A DNA stretch of 64,000 nucleotides from JACVRM01 sp963817375. GTDB taxonomy: Bacteria > Actinomycetota > Thermoleophilia > Gaiellales > Gaiellaceae. The stretch's first letter is position 1, and every line of letters starts with the position of its first letter. Below are positions 30,727 to 41,148 of the stretch, in pieces. The notes beneath the pieces were generated by a model. The model made no database searches. It saw nothing but the letters and a program-made list of their open reading frames with translations, and was not told where the DNA came from. The position numbers were made by a program, and so were the translations under genes. The stretch covers positions 310,001 through 374,000 of the forward strand of contig CAWFOB010000006.1 of NCBI GenBank assembly GCA_963817375.1, given 5' to 3'.

Positions 30727-32487
30727 GTGAAGAAGCTCCTGCTCCTCGGCGCTTTCGCCGCGCTCGCGCTCGCCCCGGCGGCCGCGGCGCGCCCCTTTGC
30801 CGCGCCGCCCGCGACGCCTCCGGGCTGCGACCTCCCGGCGCAGCGCCCGCTCTGGATCGACTTCGGGGACGGCTCCGTCCCGTTCTGGCAGCAGATCTTC
30901 GCGAGGCCGGGGGTCGTCGCCGCCGCCTCGAACTTCCTCGTCCCGCCCAAGCTGCGCGCCGCGGGCGCGAAGACCATCTACTGGGACATGCATCTGTCGA
31001 ACCGCGTCGGGACGCCGCAGAAGCCGCTGAGCCCGGCCGGGATCGTCGACCAGGCCGACCGGCTCTTCATGCGCGCGGTCGCCTCCTCGGGCTGCGCGAC
31101 GCCGGTGATCGCGCTGAACGAGCTCTTCGGCGCCGGCACGGCGACGCCCTGGTCGGACTCCAACACGCAGTACCGCGCGAACGTGCTCACGCTGCTCCGG
31201 CGGCTCTCGACGCTCGGCGCCCGCCCCTACCTGCTGATCTCGAGCCCGCCCTACACGGGCGGTGACGCGGCGCAGTGGTGGCGCGACGCCTCGCAGGTCG
31301 CCGACCTCGTGCGCGAGGTCTACTTCTCCGGGCCGCGCATCTCGCAGCAGGGGCCGCTGCTCGGCAGCCGCACGATGCGCGACGCCCTGCGCAACTCGAT
31401 CGAAGCCTTCACGGACATCGGCATCCCCCCGTCGGGCCTCGGCGTGATGCTCGGATTCCACACGACGAAGGGGATCGGATCCGGGCGCGAGGGGCTCAAG
31501 CCCGCGAGCGCCTGGTTCGACGTCGTCAAGCTCGAGGCGCTTGCCGCCCGCCAGGTCGCGGGCGAGGAGGCGATCGGCTCCGTCTGGTCGTGGGGCTGGG
31601 GCGTCTGGAGCAAGGGCGAGACCGACCCCGACAAGGAGGCGGCCGCCTGCGTCTGGCTGTGGGCGCGCGACGCCTCGCTCTGTGACGGGCCGAAGCTCGC
31701 CGGTGACGGTTTCGACGTCTCGCGCACCGAGGGGCTCCTGCCCGCGGGCGTCCAGTGCGCTCTCGGCACGAGCGTGGTGACCCGCTCGGCGCTCACGGCG
31801 GTGACGAAGCTCACCGGCGACACGGACGCCGCGCTGAGCGCGCTCCAGGAACGGCTCGTGCTCGCCCAGGCGACGAACCTGACCAGCTCGGAGCTCGACG
31901 CCGCCGAAGCGCAGGTCGTCGCGCGCTGGTTCGGCGGCCGCTTCGCCCGCTACGAGGCGGCGCTTGCGCACGCGGGCATCTCGCGATCGCTCGCCCGGTC
32001 GATCATCGATACGCAGGCACGCGAGCTCAAGATCCGCCACTCGCTCCACGTCGCCGCGCCGACGTCCGCCGAGATCCTCGACTGGTACACGAGCTACGCC
32101 ACCGAGCCCGCGCGCGTCGTCGACGCGACGCCGGCGCCCTGGTGGCTCGGCCGTCGCACGCACGGCGTCGCGCTCTCCGCGACCGCCCCGGCCGCCGTCC
32201 TCACTGCGCTTCCCGGCGCCACGCCGCTGCTCATCCCGACGACGACCGGCTTCACGCGCGTCACCGTCGGCGAGCCGGCGATGCCGCTCGGCGCCTACCC
32301 GCTGTCGCTGGCGACGCCCGCGATCAGCGCCGCGCTGGTCGAGTCGAAGCAGCTGACCGCATTCGAGAACTGGCTCCTTGCGCGCCAGACGGCCGCGCTC
32401 CGCAGCACCGTCTGCATCCGGGACGAGCTACCGTCGCCCGAACCAGTCGATCTGACTGGGTTCGTGCCGTTCCTCGCGCTCGCCTGA
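30727..32487 (+). CDS. Large secreted protein of unknown function with SurA-like C-terminal half
   Basis: A 586-residue exported protein (signal peptide KKLLLLGAFAALALAPAAAARP). The N-terminal half (about 35-340) looks like an alpha/beta barrel: WIDFGDGSVPFWQ, IYWDMHLSN, VIALNELFG, YLLISSPPYTGGD, GVMLGFHTTKG and SVWSWGWGVW occur in the order expected of successive strands. The C-terminal half (about 380-586) has helical stretches with YEAALAHAGISRSLARSII and SAEILDWYTSY that recall the SurA/PpiC-type chaperone-isomerase N-domain. I do not recognise the whole protein. GTG start at 30727. Its 3' end overlaps the convergent next gene by 60 bases. Confidence 0.7.
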   Translation: MKKLLLLGAFAALALAPAAAARPFAAPPATPPGCDLPAQRPLWIDFGDGSVPFWQQIFARPGVVAAASNFLVPPKLRAAGAKTIYWDMHLSNRVGTPQKPLSPAGIVDQADRLFMRAVASSGCATPVIALNELFGAGTATPWSDSNTQYRANVLTLLRRLSTLGARPYLLISSPPYTGGDAAQWWRDASQVADLVREVYFSGPRISQQGPLLGSRTMRDALRNSIEAFTDIGIPPSGLGVMLGFHTTKGIGSGREGLKPASAWFDVVKLEALAARQVAGEEAIGSVWSWGWGVWSKGETDPDKEAAACVWLWARDASLCDGPKLAGDGFDVSRTEGLLPAGVQCALGTSVVTRSALTAVTKLTGDTDAALSALQERLVLAQATNLTSSELDAAEAQVVARWFGGRFARYEAALAHAGISRSLARSIIDTQARELKIRHSLHVAAPTSAEILDWYTSYATEPARVVDATPAPWWLGRRTHGVALSATAPAAVLTALPGATPLLIPTTTGFTRVTVGEPAMPLGAYPLSLATPAISAALVESKQLTAFENWLLARQTAALRSTVCIRDELPSPEPVDLTGFVPFLALA

Positions 32488-33252
32488 GCCGGTCGTGTAC
32501 AGCCGGCCGCTCGGCCGGTCGAACTCGCGGACGCTGATCGTCACCGGCATGCGCACGGCTCGCGCGTCGCCGACGGCGGCCAGCGCGGGCTCGAGCCTGC
32601 GCGCGATCTCCTCCAGCAGCTCGAGCTGCGGCGCGCCCAGGGCGGCGGCCGGCGCGCGGGTCAGGATCGCGAGCAGGGCGGGCGTGCTCCCGGGCACCGG
32701 CACGGCGACGCCGCGCTCAATCCGCCCCGTGGGCAGCTCGTCGTGCGGCTCGCGCTCGTACTCGTAGGCGATCTGGATCGAGCGAGTCCGCACCTTCGGG
32801 GACGGCAGCGTGCTCGCCAGCCGATCGGCCTCATGGCGTGCCAGGCCGAGCGTGCCCACGAACGGGTCGCCGGCCGGCGTCACGGAGACGAGCGCCGCAT
32901 CCGCCCCGGGGATCGCGCGCGCCGTCTCTAGCGCCTGTGCGAGGAGTGCCTCGAGCTTCTGCGAGCCGGTGGCGGCGTCCGACGACGGCGCCGCGCGCGG
33001 CGACAGCTCGATCGCGCGTGGCGGCGGCCCCGGGTCAGGTGCCCAGGGCGCCTCGACTGCGCGCGCGGCCACCTGGTACAGCTCGTGATCGAGACGGACG
33101 GGCGCCGGCTCCACGTCCGGTGCGGGGGCCGGCTCCTCGGCGGCAGGCTCGGGCTCGGCGGCGGGGGTGCGCCAGTCGCGCAGGAGCAGGACGGAGAGCA
33201 CGACCGCGAGCGTCGCGAGGACCGATGCGGCCACGACGAGGGCGGTCGTCAC
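32428..33252 (-). CDS. Membrane-anchored GAF-domain-like protein (no GGDEF)
   Basis: A 274-residue protein from the GTG at 33252 (VTTALVVAASVLATLAVVLSVLLL), chosen by likeness to the start of the paralog at 34445-35635. Another GTG at 33318 is possible. A single membrane helix is followed by a Pro/Glu/Ala-rich linker and a GAF-like domain (KLEALLAQALETARAIPGADAALVSV; GVAVPVPGSTPALLAILT; LELLEEIARRLEPAL). The paralog has the same anchor and GAF but adds a GGDEF domain, so this protein may sense a signal without making a second messenger. It converges on and overlaps the secreted protein gene at 30727. Confidence 0.62.
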   Translation of the reverse strand: MTTALVVAASVLATLAVVLSVLLLRDWRTPAAEPEPAAEEPAPAPDVEPAPVRLDHELYQVAARAVEAPWAPDPGPPPRAIELSPRAAPSSDAATGSQKLEALLAQALETARAIPGADAALVSVTPAGDPFVGTLGLARHEADRLASTLPSPKVRTRSIQIAYEYEREPHDELPTGRIERGVAVPVPGSTPALLAILTRAPAAALGAPQLELLEEIARRLEPALAAVGDARAVRMPVTISVREFDRPSGRLYTTGSGEREERHEPSQIDWFGRR

Positions 33253-33421
33253 CGGCTCGCGCTGACGGCGGGGCGTGAACCGTGCTCCATCTCCACCCTC
33301 ATTGTTGGCTGTTTGCACAGAAATTTCACGGGGTAGGGAGTAGTCTGCCGCGCAGCGGCACGGGGGCCGTTCGGCGGTCGGCGAAGTACGAGCCGGCCGC
33401 CCTCTCAAGCGGGAGGGGCAA

Positions 33422-34434
33422 ATGTTGAACAGTGGGGGGAACAGGTCGTCCGGTGGCGCGTCGCCCGGGGTCCGGCTGGTCGTGCTCGGCGCGGCGGCGG
33501 GCGCGCTCGGCTACGCCGTCGTCTACTTCTTCGACCGCTCGCTCGGCGAGGAGCGCCGCCGCCGTATGCTCGAGGCGGCACACGCGGCGGTGCAGGAGGT
33601 CGTGCTGCTGTCGCAGCGGCTCGTCGCCGGCGCGCGCCGGAGGTCGAGCGCGAGCCGGCTCGGGCTCCCGCGCCGGAGCCGGTCGTCGCCCCGCGGCGTG
33701 ACCACTACGAGCCGAGGCGCGAGCCGGACATGCCGGGCATGCTCCACGAGAAGGTCACGTTCTTCCGCCCCGGCGAGGACGAGCCCGCGGAGGCGCCCGT
33801 GCTCGCGCCCGTCGCCGTGATCACCGAGGAGCTGCCGGGGGAGCCGGCGCGGCACGAGCCGCGGTACGACCCGCCGGCGCTGGCGCCGACGATCATCGCG
33901 TACGACGCCGACGCCAACGCCGAGCCGGAGCCCACCCCCGAGGCGCCGCCGGCCGCCGGCACGCCGGGCAAGCGCCGGACGCTGCTCGCTGCCGCCGCCG
34001 TCGTCGCCGTCCTGGCGGCCGCCGCGGCGCTCGGCGCCTGGGCGATCTGGAGCGGAAGTGACTCGAAGAAGGCGACTGCCACGGTCCCCGCCGGCGCCGC
34101 GCAGGCGATCAGCCTCATCTCGCAGCCCGGTGCCCGGCGAATCCCGGTGGGCGGGTCGAACGGGAAGATGGTCCTCTACGTGACGAGAACAGGCAAGGCT
34201 GTCCTGATCGTGTTCGGCCTCAAGGCAGCGCCGCCCGGCAAGGAGTACCAGGCGTGGTTCGTCACGGGGAAGACGCCGCACTCGACGGGCCTGTTCAAGG
34301 GCGGCGAGACGCAGCTCGTCATCCCGCTGCAACAGCGTCTCCCGAAGGGCGCGGTCTTCGCCGTCACGGTCGAGCGGGCGGGAGGCGTGCCGGCGCCGAC
34401 GCAGGCGCCGGAGTTCACCGCGAAGTTGAGCTAG
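33422..34434 (+). pseudogene. Membrane protein with RskA-like C-terminal domain, apparent frameshift near 33640
   Basis: A good ribosome site (GGGAGGGG) precedes ATG 33422. The first part (SPGVRLVVLGAAAGALGYAVVYFFDRSLGEERRRRM) is a membrane helix plus a basic helix like YtxH-type proteins. Near 33640 the sensible sequence moves to another frame (EVEREPARAPAPEPVVAPRRDHYE, then MPGMLHEKVTFFRP); one missing base would join them into about 337 residues. A second membrane helix (about residue 195) precedes an extracytoplasmic domain (GPPGKEYQAWFV-like: APPGKEYQAWFVTGKTPHSTG) typical of the C-terminal domain of RskA-type anti-sigma factors. No sigma gene is adjacent and no zinc-binding anti-sigma motif is seen. 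If the shift is real, only fragments are made. Confidence 0.62.
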
Positions 34435-34444
34435 GCCCTACGCG

Positions 34445-35635
34445 TCAGCGGACGTCGCCCTTGCCGTCGCGCTTCGCGCGGTACAGGGCGTCGTCCGCGC
34501 GCTGGAAGAATGACTGGGCGTCGTCGTCGCGGGTGACCTCGGCGACGCCGCCCGACATGCTCACCGTCTGGCCGCCGGCAAGCGGGCGGGCGTTGAGCGC
34601 CGCGAGCAGGCGAGCGTAGAGCTGCTCGGCGTCCTGGACGGTCGACTCCGGGAGCACCACCGCGAGCTCGTCGCCGCCGACGCGGCAGGCGATGTCGGCC
34701 GAGCGCAGGGTCTCGCGCACGCGCCCGCCGATGTCGGCGAGCACGGCATCCCCGCCCAGGTGCCCGACGCGGTCATTGATCTGCTTGAAGTCGTCGAGGT
34801 CGAGGAGCAGCAGCGCCAGGCCGCGCTCGTAGCGCTTGGCGCGCGCGATCTCGCGCTCGAGCACCTCGTCGAAGTAGCGGCGGTTGTGCAGCCCGGTGAG
34901 CGCGTCCATCTCGGCGAGCTGGCGCGCCTCGAGGTAGCGCGTGGCGTTCTCGATCGCCGGGCCGGCCGTCGCGGCCAGCTCCTCCAGCAGCTGCACCTCC
35001 TCGGAGGCGGCGTCGCGCTCCCGCCCGCGCCAGAAGACGGCGAGCGTGCCGATGAACTGCTCGCGCAGCCCAACCAGCGGCACCATCAGCCCGCCGCGGA
35101 TGAGGTTGCCGTCACGGCCGGCGTCCGCCTCCGCGTAGCGGTAGCTGAGCGACACGGCGCGCGGCTGCTGGCTCTCCGGCGGCGGCGCGATCGGCTGGCT
35201 CAGCGCCTCCTCGCGGCTCATGCCGTGCGTGGCGACGAGCGGGCCCTCGCCCGCCTGCGGGAGCACGATCATGGCCGAGTCGATGCCGGAGAGCCCCTGC
35301 GCGGCCTCGAGTGTCCGCCCGAGCACGTCGTCGAGGTCGAGGGCGCCGGACAGCTGCACGACGAAACGGGCGCGCCTGTTCTGGTACTCGGCCCGCTCGA
35401 GCGCCTGCGACAGCTCGCGCACCCTCGACTCGAGCTGGGCCTCGCCCTCGGCGAACGGCTGCAGCTGCCCCGGCGCCTCTACGACGGCAGGCACCGGCGC
35501 CGGCGACGGGTTCGGCCGGTCGCTCTCACGCGCGCGCGCGGGCGCCTCGCGCGGGCGCCGCAGCGCGAGCAGGACGACCAGCACGACGACGAGCGTCGCC
35601 AGCGCGGCGGTTACCGCTGCCAGCGCCGTTGTCAC
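34445..35635 (-). CDS. Membrane-anchored GAF-GGDEF diguanylate cyclase
   Basis: A 396-residue protein from GTG 35635, preceded by AGGAG at good spacing. Order: membrane helix (about 5-24), Pro-rich linker, GAF domain (about 80-225; VVQLSGALDLDDVLGRTLEAAQ and GLMVPLVGLREQFIGTLAV), and GGDEF domain (about 235-396). The cyclase domain has LTGLHNRRYFDEVL, DLDDFKQINDRVGH and the signature RVGGDELAVVLPES. The last signature residue is Leu instead of Phe, usually tolerated. It probably makes cyclic di-GMP in response to a cytoplasmic ligand. It is convergent with the RskA-like gene and divergent from rpsL. Confidence 0.85.
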   Translation of the reverse strand: MTTALAAVTAALATLVVVLVVLLALRRPREAPARARESDRPNPSPAPVPAVVEAPGQLQPFAEGEAQLESRVRELSQALERAEYQNRRARFVVQLSGALDLDDVLGRTLEAAQGLSGIDSAMIVLPQAGEGPLVATHGMSREEALSQPIAPPPESQQPRAVSLSYRYAEADAGRDGNLIRGGLMVPLVGLREQFIGTLAVFWRGRERDAASEEVQLLEELAATAGPAIENATRYLEARQLAEMDALTGLHNRRYFDEVLEREIARAKRYERGLALLLLDLDDFKQINDRVGHLGGDAVLADIGGRVRETLRSADIACRVGGDELAVVLPESTVQDAEQLYARLLAALNARPLAGGQTVSMSGGVAEVTRDDDAQSFFQRADDALYRAKRDGKGDVR

Positions 35636-35804
35636 GGCGTACTCCTGTCTTCGCAGGTGTCTGCCTGCGCACGCATTTCCGGCCCCCCCAGAAAAGCTCT
35701 GCCCCAAGCCATTGCCCACAAGGCTCGTGTCCTCACTGTAGTCGGCCAGTCGCCCTCTTTCATCCCCCATGGCACCAGGCGCGATTCACGCTTGCCGAGC
35801 GGGT

Positions 35805-35833
35805 TTGCGGCTCCCTCGGCCGTTCGCTACCAT
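35805..35833 (+). promoter_or_regulatory. Promoter of the str/S10/spc/alpha run
   Basis: A -35 box TTGCGG and -10 box TACCAT, 17 bases apart, lie 88 bases before the rpsL start in the 286-base gap between divergent genes. It is the only clear promoter seen ahead of this run. Nothing else was recognised in the gap. Confidence 0.65.
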
Positions 35834-35921
35834 GCCGCAGGTGGTTGGCAGGGCCTGCCCCTGCCGACCTTCTTTGTGTGTAGGAAGACCCTCGACCGTC
35901 TGGGAGACCAGGAGACAACCA

Positions 35922-36296
35922 GTGCCGACTGTTAACCAGCTTGTGCGCAAGGGCCGCAAGGCCGCGCGGGAGAAGACGAAGACCCCGGCCCTTCAGGGGT
36001 CGCCGCAGCGCCGCGGCGTCTGCACGCGCGTCTTCACGCGCACGCCCAAGAAGCCGAACTCGGCGCTCCGCAAGGCTGCGCGCATCCGGCTCACGAACGG
36101 CGTGGAGATCACCGCGTACATCCCGGGCGAGGGCCACAACCTGCAGGAGCACTCGGTCGTGCTCGTGCGCGGCGGGCGCGTCAAGGACCTGCCGGGCATC
36201 CGCTACAAGGTCATCCGCGCGGCGCTCGACGCCGCCGGGGTCACCGACCGCCGCCAGGGCCGCTCGAAGTACGGCGCGAAGAGGCCCACGAGCTGA
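35922..36296 (+). CDS. rpsL: 30S ribosomal protein S12
   Basis: A 124-residue S12 from the GTG at 35922 (VPTVNQLVRKGRKAAREKTKTPAL) after CAGGAG. The decoding-centre loops TPKKPNSALRK and VRGGRVKDLPGIRY have the wild-type lysines linked to streptomycin sensitivity. It heads the str operon. Confidence 0.98.
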   Translation: MPTVNQLVRKGRKAAREKTKTPALQGSPQRRGVCTRVFTRTPKKPNSALRKAARIRLTNGVEITAYIPGEGHNLQEHSVVLVRGGRVKDLPGIRYKVIRAALDAAGVTDRRQGRSKYGAKRPTS

Positions 36297-36766
36297 TGCC
36301 GCGCCGCGCCGACATCGAGCCGCGGACCGTGACGGCGGACCCGGTGCACAACTCCGTCCTTGTCCAGCAGGTGATCAACCGCGTCATGCTCGACGGGAAG
36401 AAGAGCGTCGCCGAGACGCTTGTCTACTCCGCGCTGGACACCATCGGCGAGCGCAGCGGCCGGCCGCCGGTCGAGGCGCTCGAGCAGGCGATCAAGACCG
36501 TGACCCCCGTGCTCGAGGTGCGCTCGCGCCGCGTCGGCGGGGCGAACTACCAGGTTCCCGTGGAGGTGCCGCAGCGCCGCGCCCGCACGCTCGCCGTGCG
36601 CTGGATCGTGGAGAACGCGCGCAAGCGCCGCGAGAAGGGAATGGACGAGAAGCTCGCAGGCGAGCTCCTCGACGCGCTGAACCAGCAGGGCGGCGCGTTC
36701 AAGCAGAAGGACGATCAGTACCGGATGGCGCAGGCGAACAAGGCCTTCGCGCACTACCGCTGGTAG
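36296..36766 (+). CDS. rpsG: 30S ribosomal protein S7
   Basis: A 156-residue S7 starting MPRRADIEPRTVTADPVHNS on an ATG overlapping the rpsL stop. It has RVMLDGKKSVAETLVYSALD and GGANYQVPVEV. It nucleates the 30S head and represses the str operon in other bacteria. Standard length. Confidence 0.98.
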   Translation: MPRRADIEPRTVTADPVHNSVLVQQVINRVMLDGKKSVAETLVYSALDTIGERSGRPPVEALEQAIKTVTPVLEVRSRRVGGANYQVPVEVPQRRARTLAVRWIVENARKRREKGMDEKLAGELLDALNQQGGAFKQKDDQYRMAQANKAFAHYRW

Positions 36767-36789
36767 GCAGTCCGGAGAGAAAGAGAGAG

Positions 36790-38883
36790 ATGTCGAACGT
36801 TGCAACCAAGACGGAGGTCGGGCTCGACCGCGTCCGGAACATCGGGATCATGGCCCACATCGATGCGGGCAAGACCACGACGACCGAGCGCATCCTCTAT
36901 TACACGGGCCGCACCCACAAGATGGGCGAGGTCCACGAGGGCGCCGCGACGATGGACTGGATGGCGCAGGAGCAGGAGCGCGGCATCACCATCACGTCGG
37001 CCGCGACGACCGCGTTCTGGCGCGACCACCGGATCAACATCATCGACACCCCGGGACACGTCGACTTCACCGTCGAGGTGGAGCGCAGCCTGCGCGTGCT
37101 CGACGGCGCCATCGCCGTCTTCGACTCGGTCGCCGGCGTTGAGCCGCAGTCCGAGACCGTGTGGCGCCAGGCCGACCACTACAAGGTTCCCCGGATCGCG
37201 TTCATCAACAAGATGGACCGCACCGGCGCGGACTTCTTCGCCGCCGTGCAGTCCATGATCGACCGCCTCGGCGCCCACCCGGTGCCGGTCCAGCTGCCGC
37301 TGGGCCAGGAGGAGCACTTCCGCGGCGTCATCGACCTGATCGAGATGAAGGCGGTCGTCTACTCGGACGCGCTCGGCACCGAGTACGCCACCGAGGAGAT
37401 CCCCGAGGAGCTGCGCGAGCAGGCCGAGGAGTACCACCACCAGCTGATCGACTCGGTCGCCGACCACGACGACGAGCTGACGGAGACGTACCTGGAGGAC
37501 GAGTCGAAGGTGACGCCCGAGATGCTGCGCCGCGCGCTCCGCGCAGCCACGCTCGACATCACTGTCACGCCCGTGCTCGCCGGCTCGGCGTTCAAGAACA
37601 AGGGCGTGCAGCCGTTGCTGGACGCCGTCATCGACTACCTGCCGAGCCCGCTGGACGTGCCGCCGATCCACGGCATCGACCCGCGCACCGAGCACGAGCT
37701 CTCACGCCGGGCGGCGGTGGACGAGCCGTTTGCCGCGCTCGCCTTCAAGGTCATGACCGACCCGTACGTCGGCAAGCTGACGTACTTCCGCGTCTACTCC
37801 GGCCAGGTCAAGGCGGGCGACCGCGTCGTCAACACGACGAACGGCCGCACCGAGCGCATCGGCCGCATCCTCCAGATGCACGCCAACCACCGCGAGGAGC
37901 GCGACTCGATCGGCGCGGGCGAGATCGCCGCGGCCGTCGGCCTGAAGCAGACGACGACCGGCGACACACTCGCCATCGACACGGCGCCGATCGTGCTCGA
38001 GTCGATGACGTTTCCCGAGCCCGTGATTGCCGTTGCAATTGAGCCGAAGACGAAAGGCGACCAGGACAAGCTCGGCGCAGCGCTCCAGCGCCTGTCGGAG
38101 GAGGACCCGACTTTCCGAGTGCAGACCGACGAGGAGACCGGGCAGACGCTCATCTCCGGGATGGGCGAGCTGCACCTAGAGATCATCGTCGACCGCCTCA
38201 TGCGCGAGTTCAAGGTGGACGCCAACGTCGGGCGGCCGCAGGTCGCCTACCGCGAGACGGTCGGCAAGCGGGTCGAGAAGATCCGCGGTCGCTTCGTCCG
38301 CCAGACCGGCGGCCGCGGGCAGTACGGGGATGCCACGATCAACATGGAGCCGGCCGGCCCCGGCGAGGGCTACGAGTTCATCGACCGGATCACCGGCGGC
38401 ACGATTCCCAAGGAGTACATCCCGTCGATCGACGTCGGGATCCAGGAGGCGATGGAGTCGGGCATCCTGGCAGGGTTCCCGGTCGTGGACGTGCGCATCG
38501 AGCTCGTCGACGGCTCCTACCACGACGTCGACTCGAGCGAGATGGCGTTCAAGGTGGCGGGCTCCATGGCCTTCAAGGAGGGCATGAAGCGCGCGAGCCC
38601 GAAGCTGCTCGAGCCGATGATGGCGGTCGAGGTCGTGACGCCCGAGGAGTACCTCGGCGATGTCATGGGCGACCTCAACTCGCGGCGCGGGCGCGTCGAG
38701 GGCCTCGAGCCGCGCGGGAACGCGCAGGCGATCAAGGCGCACGTCCCGCTCGCCACCATGTTCGGCTACGCGACCGACCTGCGCTCGACGACGCAGGGCC
38801 GGGCCACGTTCACCATGCAGTTCGACCGGTACGAGGAAGTGCCGCAGTCGATTGCGGGCGAGATCGTCGCCGCCCAGACCTAA
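36790..38883 (+). CDS. fusA: Elongation factor G
   Basis: A 697-residue translocase GTPase. The start is ATG 36790 after a purine-rich GAGAGAAAGAGAGAG run. G motifs are complete: AHIDAGKTTTTER (22-34), DTPGHVDF (about 83-90), NKMDRTGAD (about 137-145). The five-domain layout is of normal length. It catalyses tRNA/mRNA translocation and, with RRF, ribosome recycling. Confidence 0.98.
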   Translation: MSNVATKTEVGLDRVRNIGIMAHIDAGKTTTTERILYYTGRTHKMGEVHEGAATMDWMAQEQERGITITSAATTAFWRDHRINIIDTPGHVDFTVEVERSLRVLDGAIAVFDSVAGVEPQSETVWRQADHYKVPRIAFINKMDRTGADFFAAVQSMIDRLGAHPVPVQLPLGQEEHFRGVIDLIEMKAVVYSDALGTEYATEEIPEELREQAEEYHHQLIDSVADHDDELTETYLEDESKVTPEMLRRALRAATLDITVTPVLAGSAFKNKGVQPLLDAVIDYLPSPLDVPPIHGIDPRTEHELSRRAAVDEPFAALAFKVMTDPYVGKLTYFRVYSGQVKAGDRVVNTTNGRTERIGRILQMHANHREERDSIGAGEIAAAVGLKQTTTGDTLAIDTAPIVLESMTFPEPVIAVAIEPKTKGDQDKLGAALQRLSEEDPTFRVQTDEETGQTLISGMGELHLEIIVDRLMREFKVDANVGRPQVAYRETVGKRVEKIRGRFVRQTGGRGQYGDATINMEPAGPGEGYEFIDRITGGTIPKEYIPSIDVGIQEAMESGILAGFPVVDVRIELVDGSYHDVDSSEMAFKVAGSMAFKEGMKRASPKLLEPMMAVEVVTPEEYLGDVMGDLNSRRGRVEGLEPRGNAQAIKAHVPLATMFGYATDLRSTTQGRATFTMQFDRYEEVPQSIAGEIVAAQT

Positions 38884-38906
38884 ACGGAAGGATTGACGGA
38901 GGAGAG

Positions 38907-40100
<1,194 letters not shown>

Positions 40101-40139
40101 TCAACGAGCACGACTTTCTCGGGAAGGGGCAGACGGCAC

Positions 40140-40445
40140 GTGGCACAGAAGATCCGCATCCGGCTCAAGGGGTACGACCACACCCAGCTGGACCGCTCAG
40201 CGACGCAGATCGTCGACACGGCCCAGCGCACCGGTGCCACGATCACCGGCCCCGTGCCGCTGCCCACCGAGAAGAACGTCTACTGCGTGATCCGCAGCCC
40301 GTTCAAGGACAAGGACTCGCGTGAGCACTTCGAGGTGCGCACGCACAAGCGCCTGATCGACATCCACAACCCGACGCCCAAGACGGTCGACTCGCTCATG
40401 CGCCTCGACCTGCCGGCGGGCGTGGACATCGAAATCAAGCTATGA
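40140..40445 (+). CDS. rpsJ: 30S ribosomal protein S10 (NusE)
   Basis: A 101-residue S10 (VAQKIRIRLKGYDHTQLD) from GTG 40140. It has TGPVPLPTEKNVYCVIRSP and HFEVRTHKRLIDI. It also acts as NusE, bridging NusG to the ribosome. It opens the S10 gene set; only 39 bases separate it from tuf, with no separate promoter seen. Confidence 0.97.
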   Translation: MAQKIRIRLKGYDHTQLDRSATQIVDTAQRTGATITGPVPLPTEKNVYCVIRSPFKDKDSREHFEVRTHKRLIDIHNPTPKTVDSLMRLDLPAGVDIEIKL

Positions 40446-40498
40446 CCAATTTGCTGCGCAAATTGGTTAGGGATCGGGCCAAGAACGGCTCCCTAACC
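40445..40498 (+). promoter_or_regulatory. Overlapping hairpins between rpsJ and rplC
   Basis: The first hairpin (ACCAATTTGC / GCAAATTGGT, loop tgc, 40445-40467) runs into TTAG. The second (GGTTAGGGA at 40465-40473 pairing with TCCCTAACC at 40490-40498) shares GGT with the first stem, so the two cannot form together. This is the layout of a switch or attenuator ahead of rplC and rplD. Confidence 0.6.
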
Positions 40499-40527
40499 AA
40501 GCTTTCGTCCTCGAGGAGGAACGCACC

Positions 40528-41148
40528 ATGAAGGGCATCCTCGGGCGAAAGCTTGGCATGACCCAGATCTTCGACACCGACAGCGGGCAGCTCACGTCCG
40601 TGACGGTGATCCAGGCCGGCCCGTGCCCGGTCACGTACGTGCGCACGAACGAGGCGGACGGCTACGAGGCCGTGCAGCTCGCGTTCGACGAGGTCGCCGA
40701 GCGCAAGCTCTCGCGGCCGGAGCTCGGTCATCTGAAGAAGGCCGGAGCCGGGCCGCACCGTCATCTGGTCGAGTTCCGGGGCCAGTCTGAGCTGACGGTC
40801 GGCGAGACCGTCACCGTCGAGGCGTTCGCGCCCGGCGACAAGGTCAAGGTCGCCGGCATTGGCATCGGCAAGGGGTTCCAGGGCACGATCAAGCGCCACA
40901 ACTTCAGCCGCGGCCCCGTGACGCACGGCTCGCACAACATCCGCAAGCCGGGCTCGATCGGCGCCTCCGCGACCCCCTCGCGCGTGTTCAAGGGCATTCG
41001 CATGGCGGGCCGCATGGGCGGCAAGCGCGTCACCCAGGTCGGGCTCACAGTCCACGCCGTCGAGCCGGAGCAGAACCTGCTGCTCGTCAAGGGCGCCATC
41101 CCCGGCCCGAAGAACGGCATCGTCGAGATCCGCGAGGAGAATCGCTAG
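40528..41148 (+). CDS. rplC: 50S ribosomal protein L3
   Basis: A 206-residue L3 (MKGILGRKLGMTQIFD) with GIGIGKGFQGTIKRHNFSRGP and GKRVTQVGLTVHAVE. A strong GAGGAGG ribosome site precedes the ATG. The stop TAG shares its G with the GTG start of rplD. Standard length. Confidence 0.98.
   Translation: MKGILGRKLGMTQIFDTDSGQLTSVTVIQAGPCPVTYVRTNEADGYEAVQLAFDEVAERKLSRPELGHLKKAGAGPHRHLVEFRGQSELTVGETVTVEAFAPGDKVKVAGIGIGKGFQGTIKRHNFSRGPVTHGSHNIRKPGSIGASATPSRVFKGIRMAGRMGGKRVTQVGLTVHAVEPEQNLLLVKGAIPGPKNGIVEIREENR

Noticed and set aside
33422..33820. A complete 132-residue protein ending at 33820.
   Set aside because: After about residue 75 the frame becomes Arg/Ser-rich shadow text, while protein-like sequence continues in another frame, so a frameshift is the better reading.
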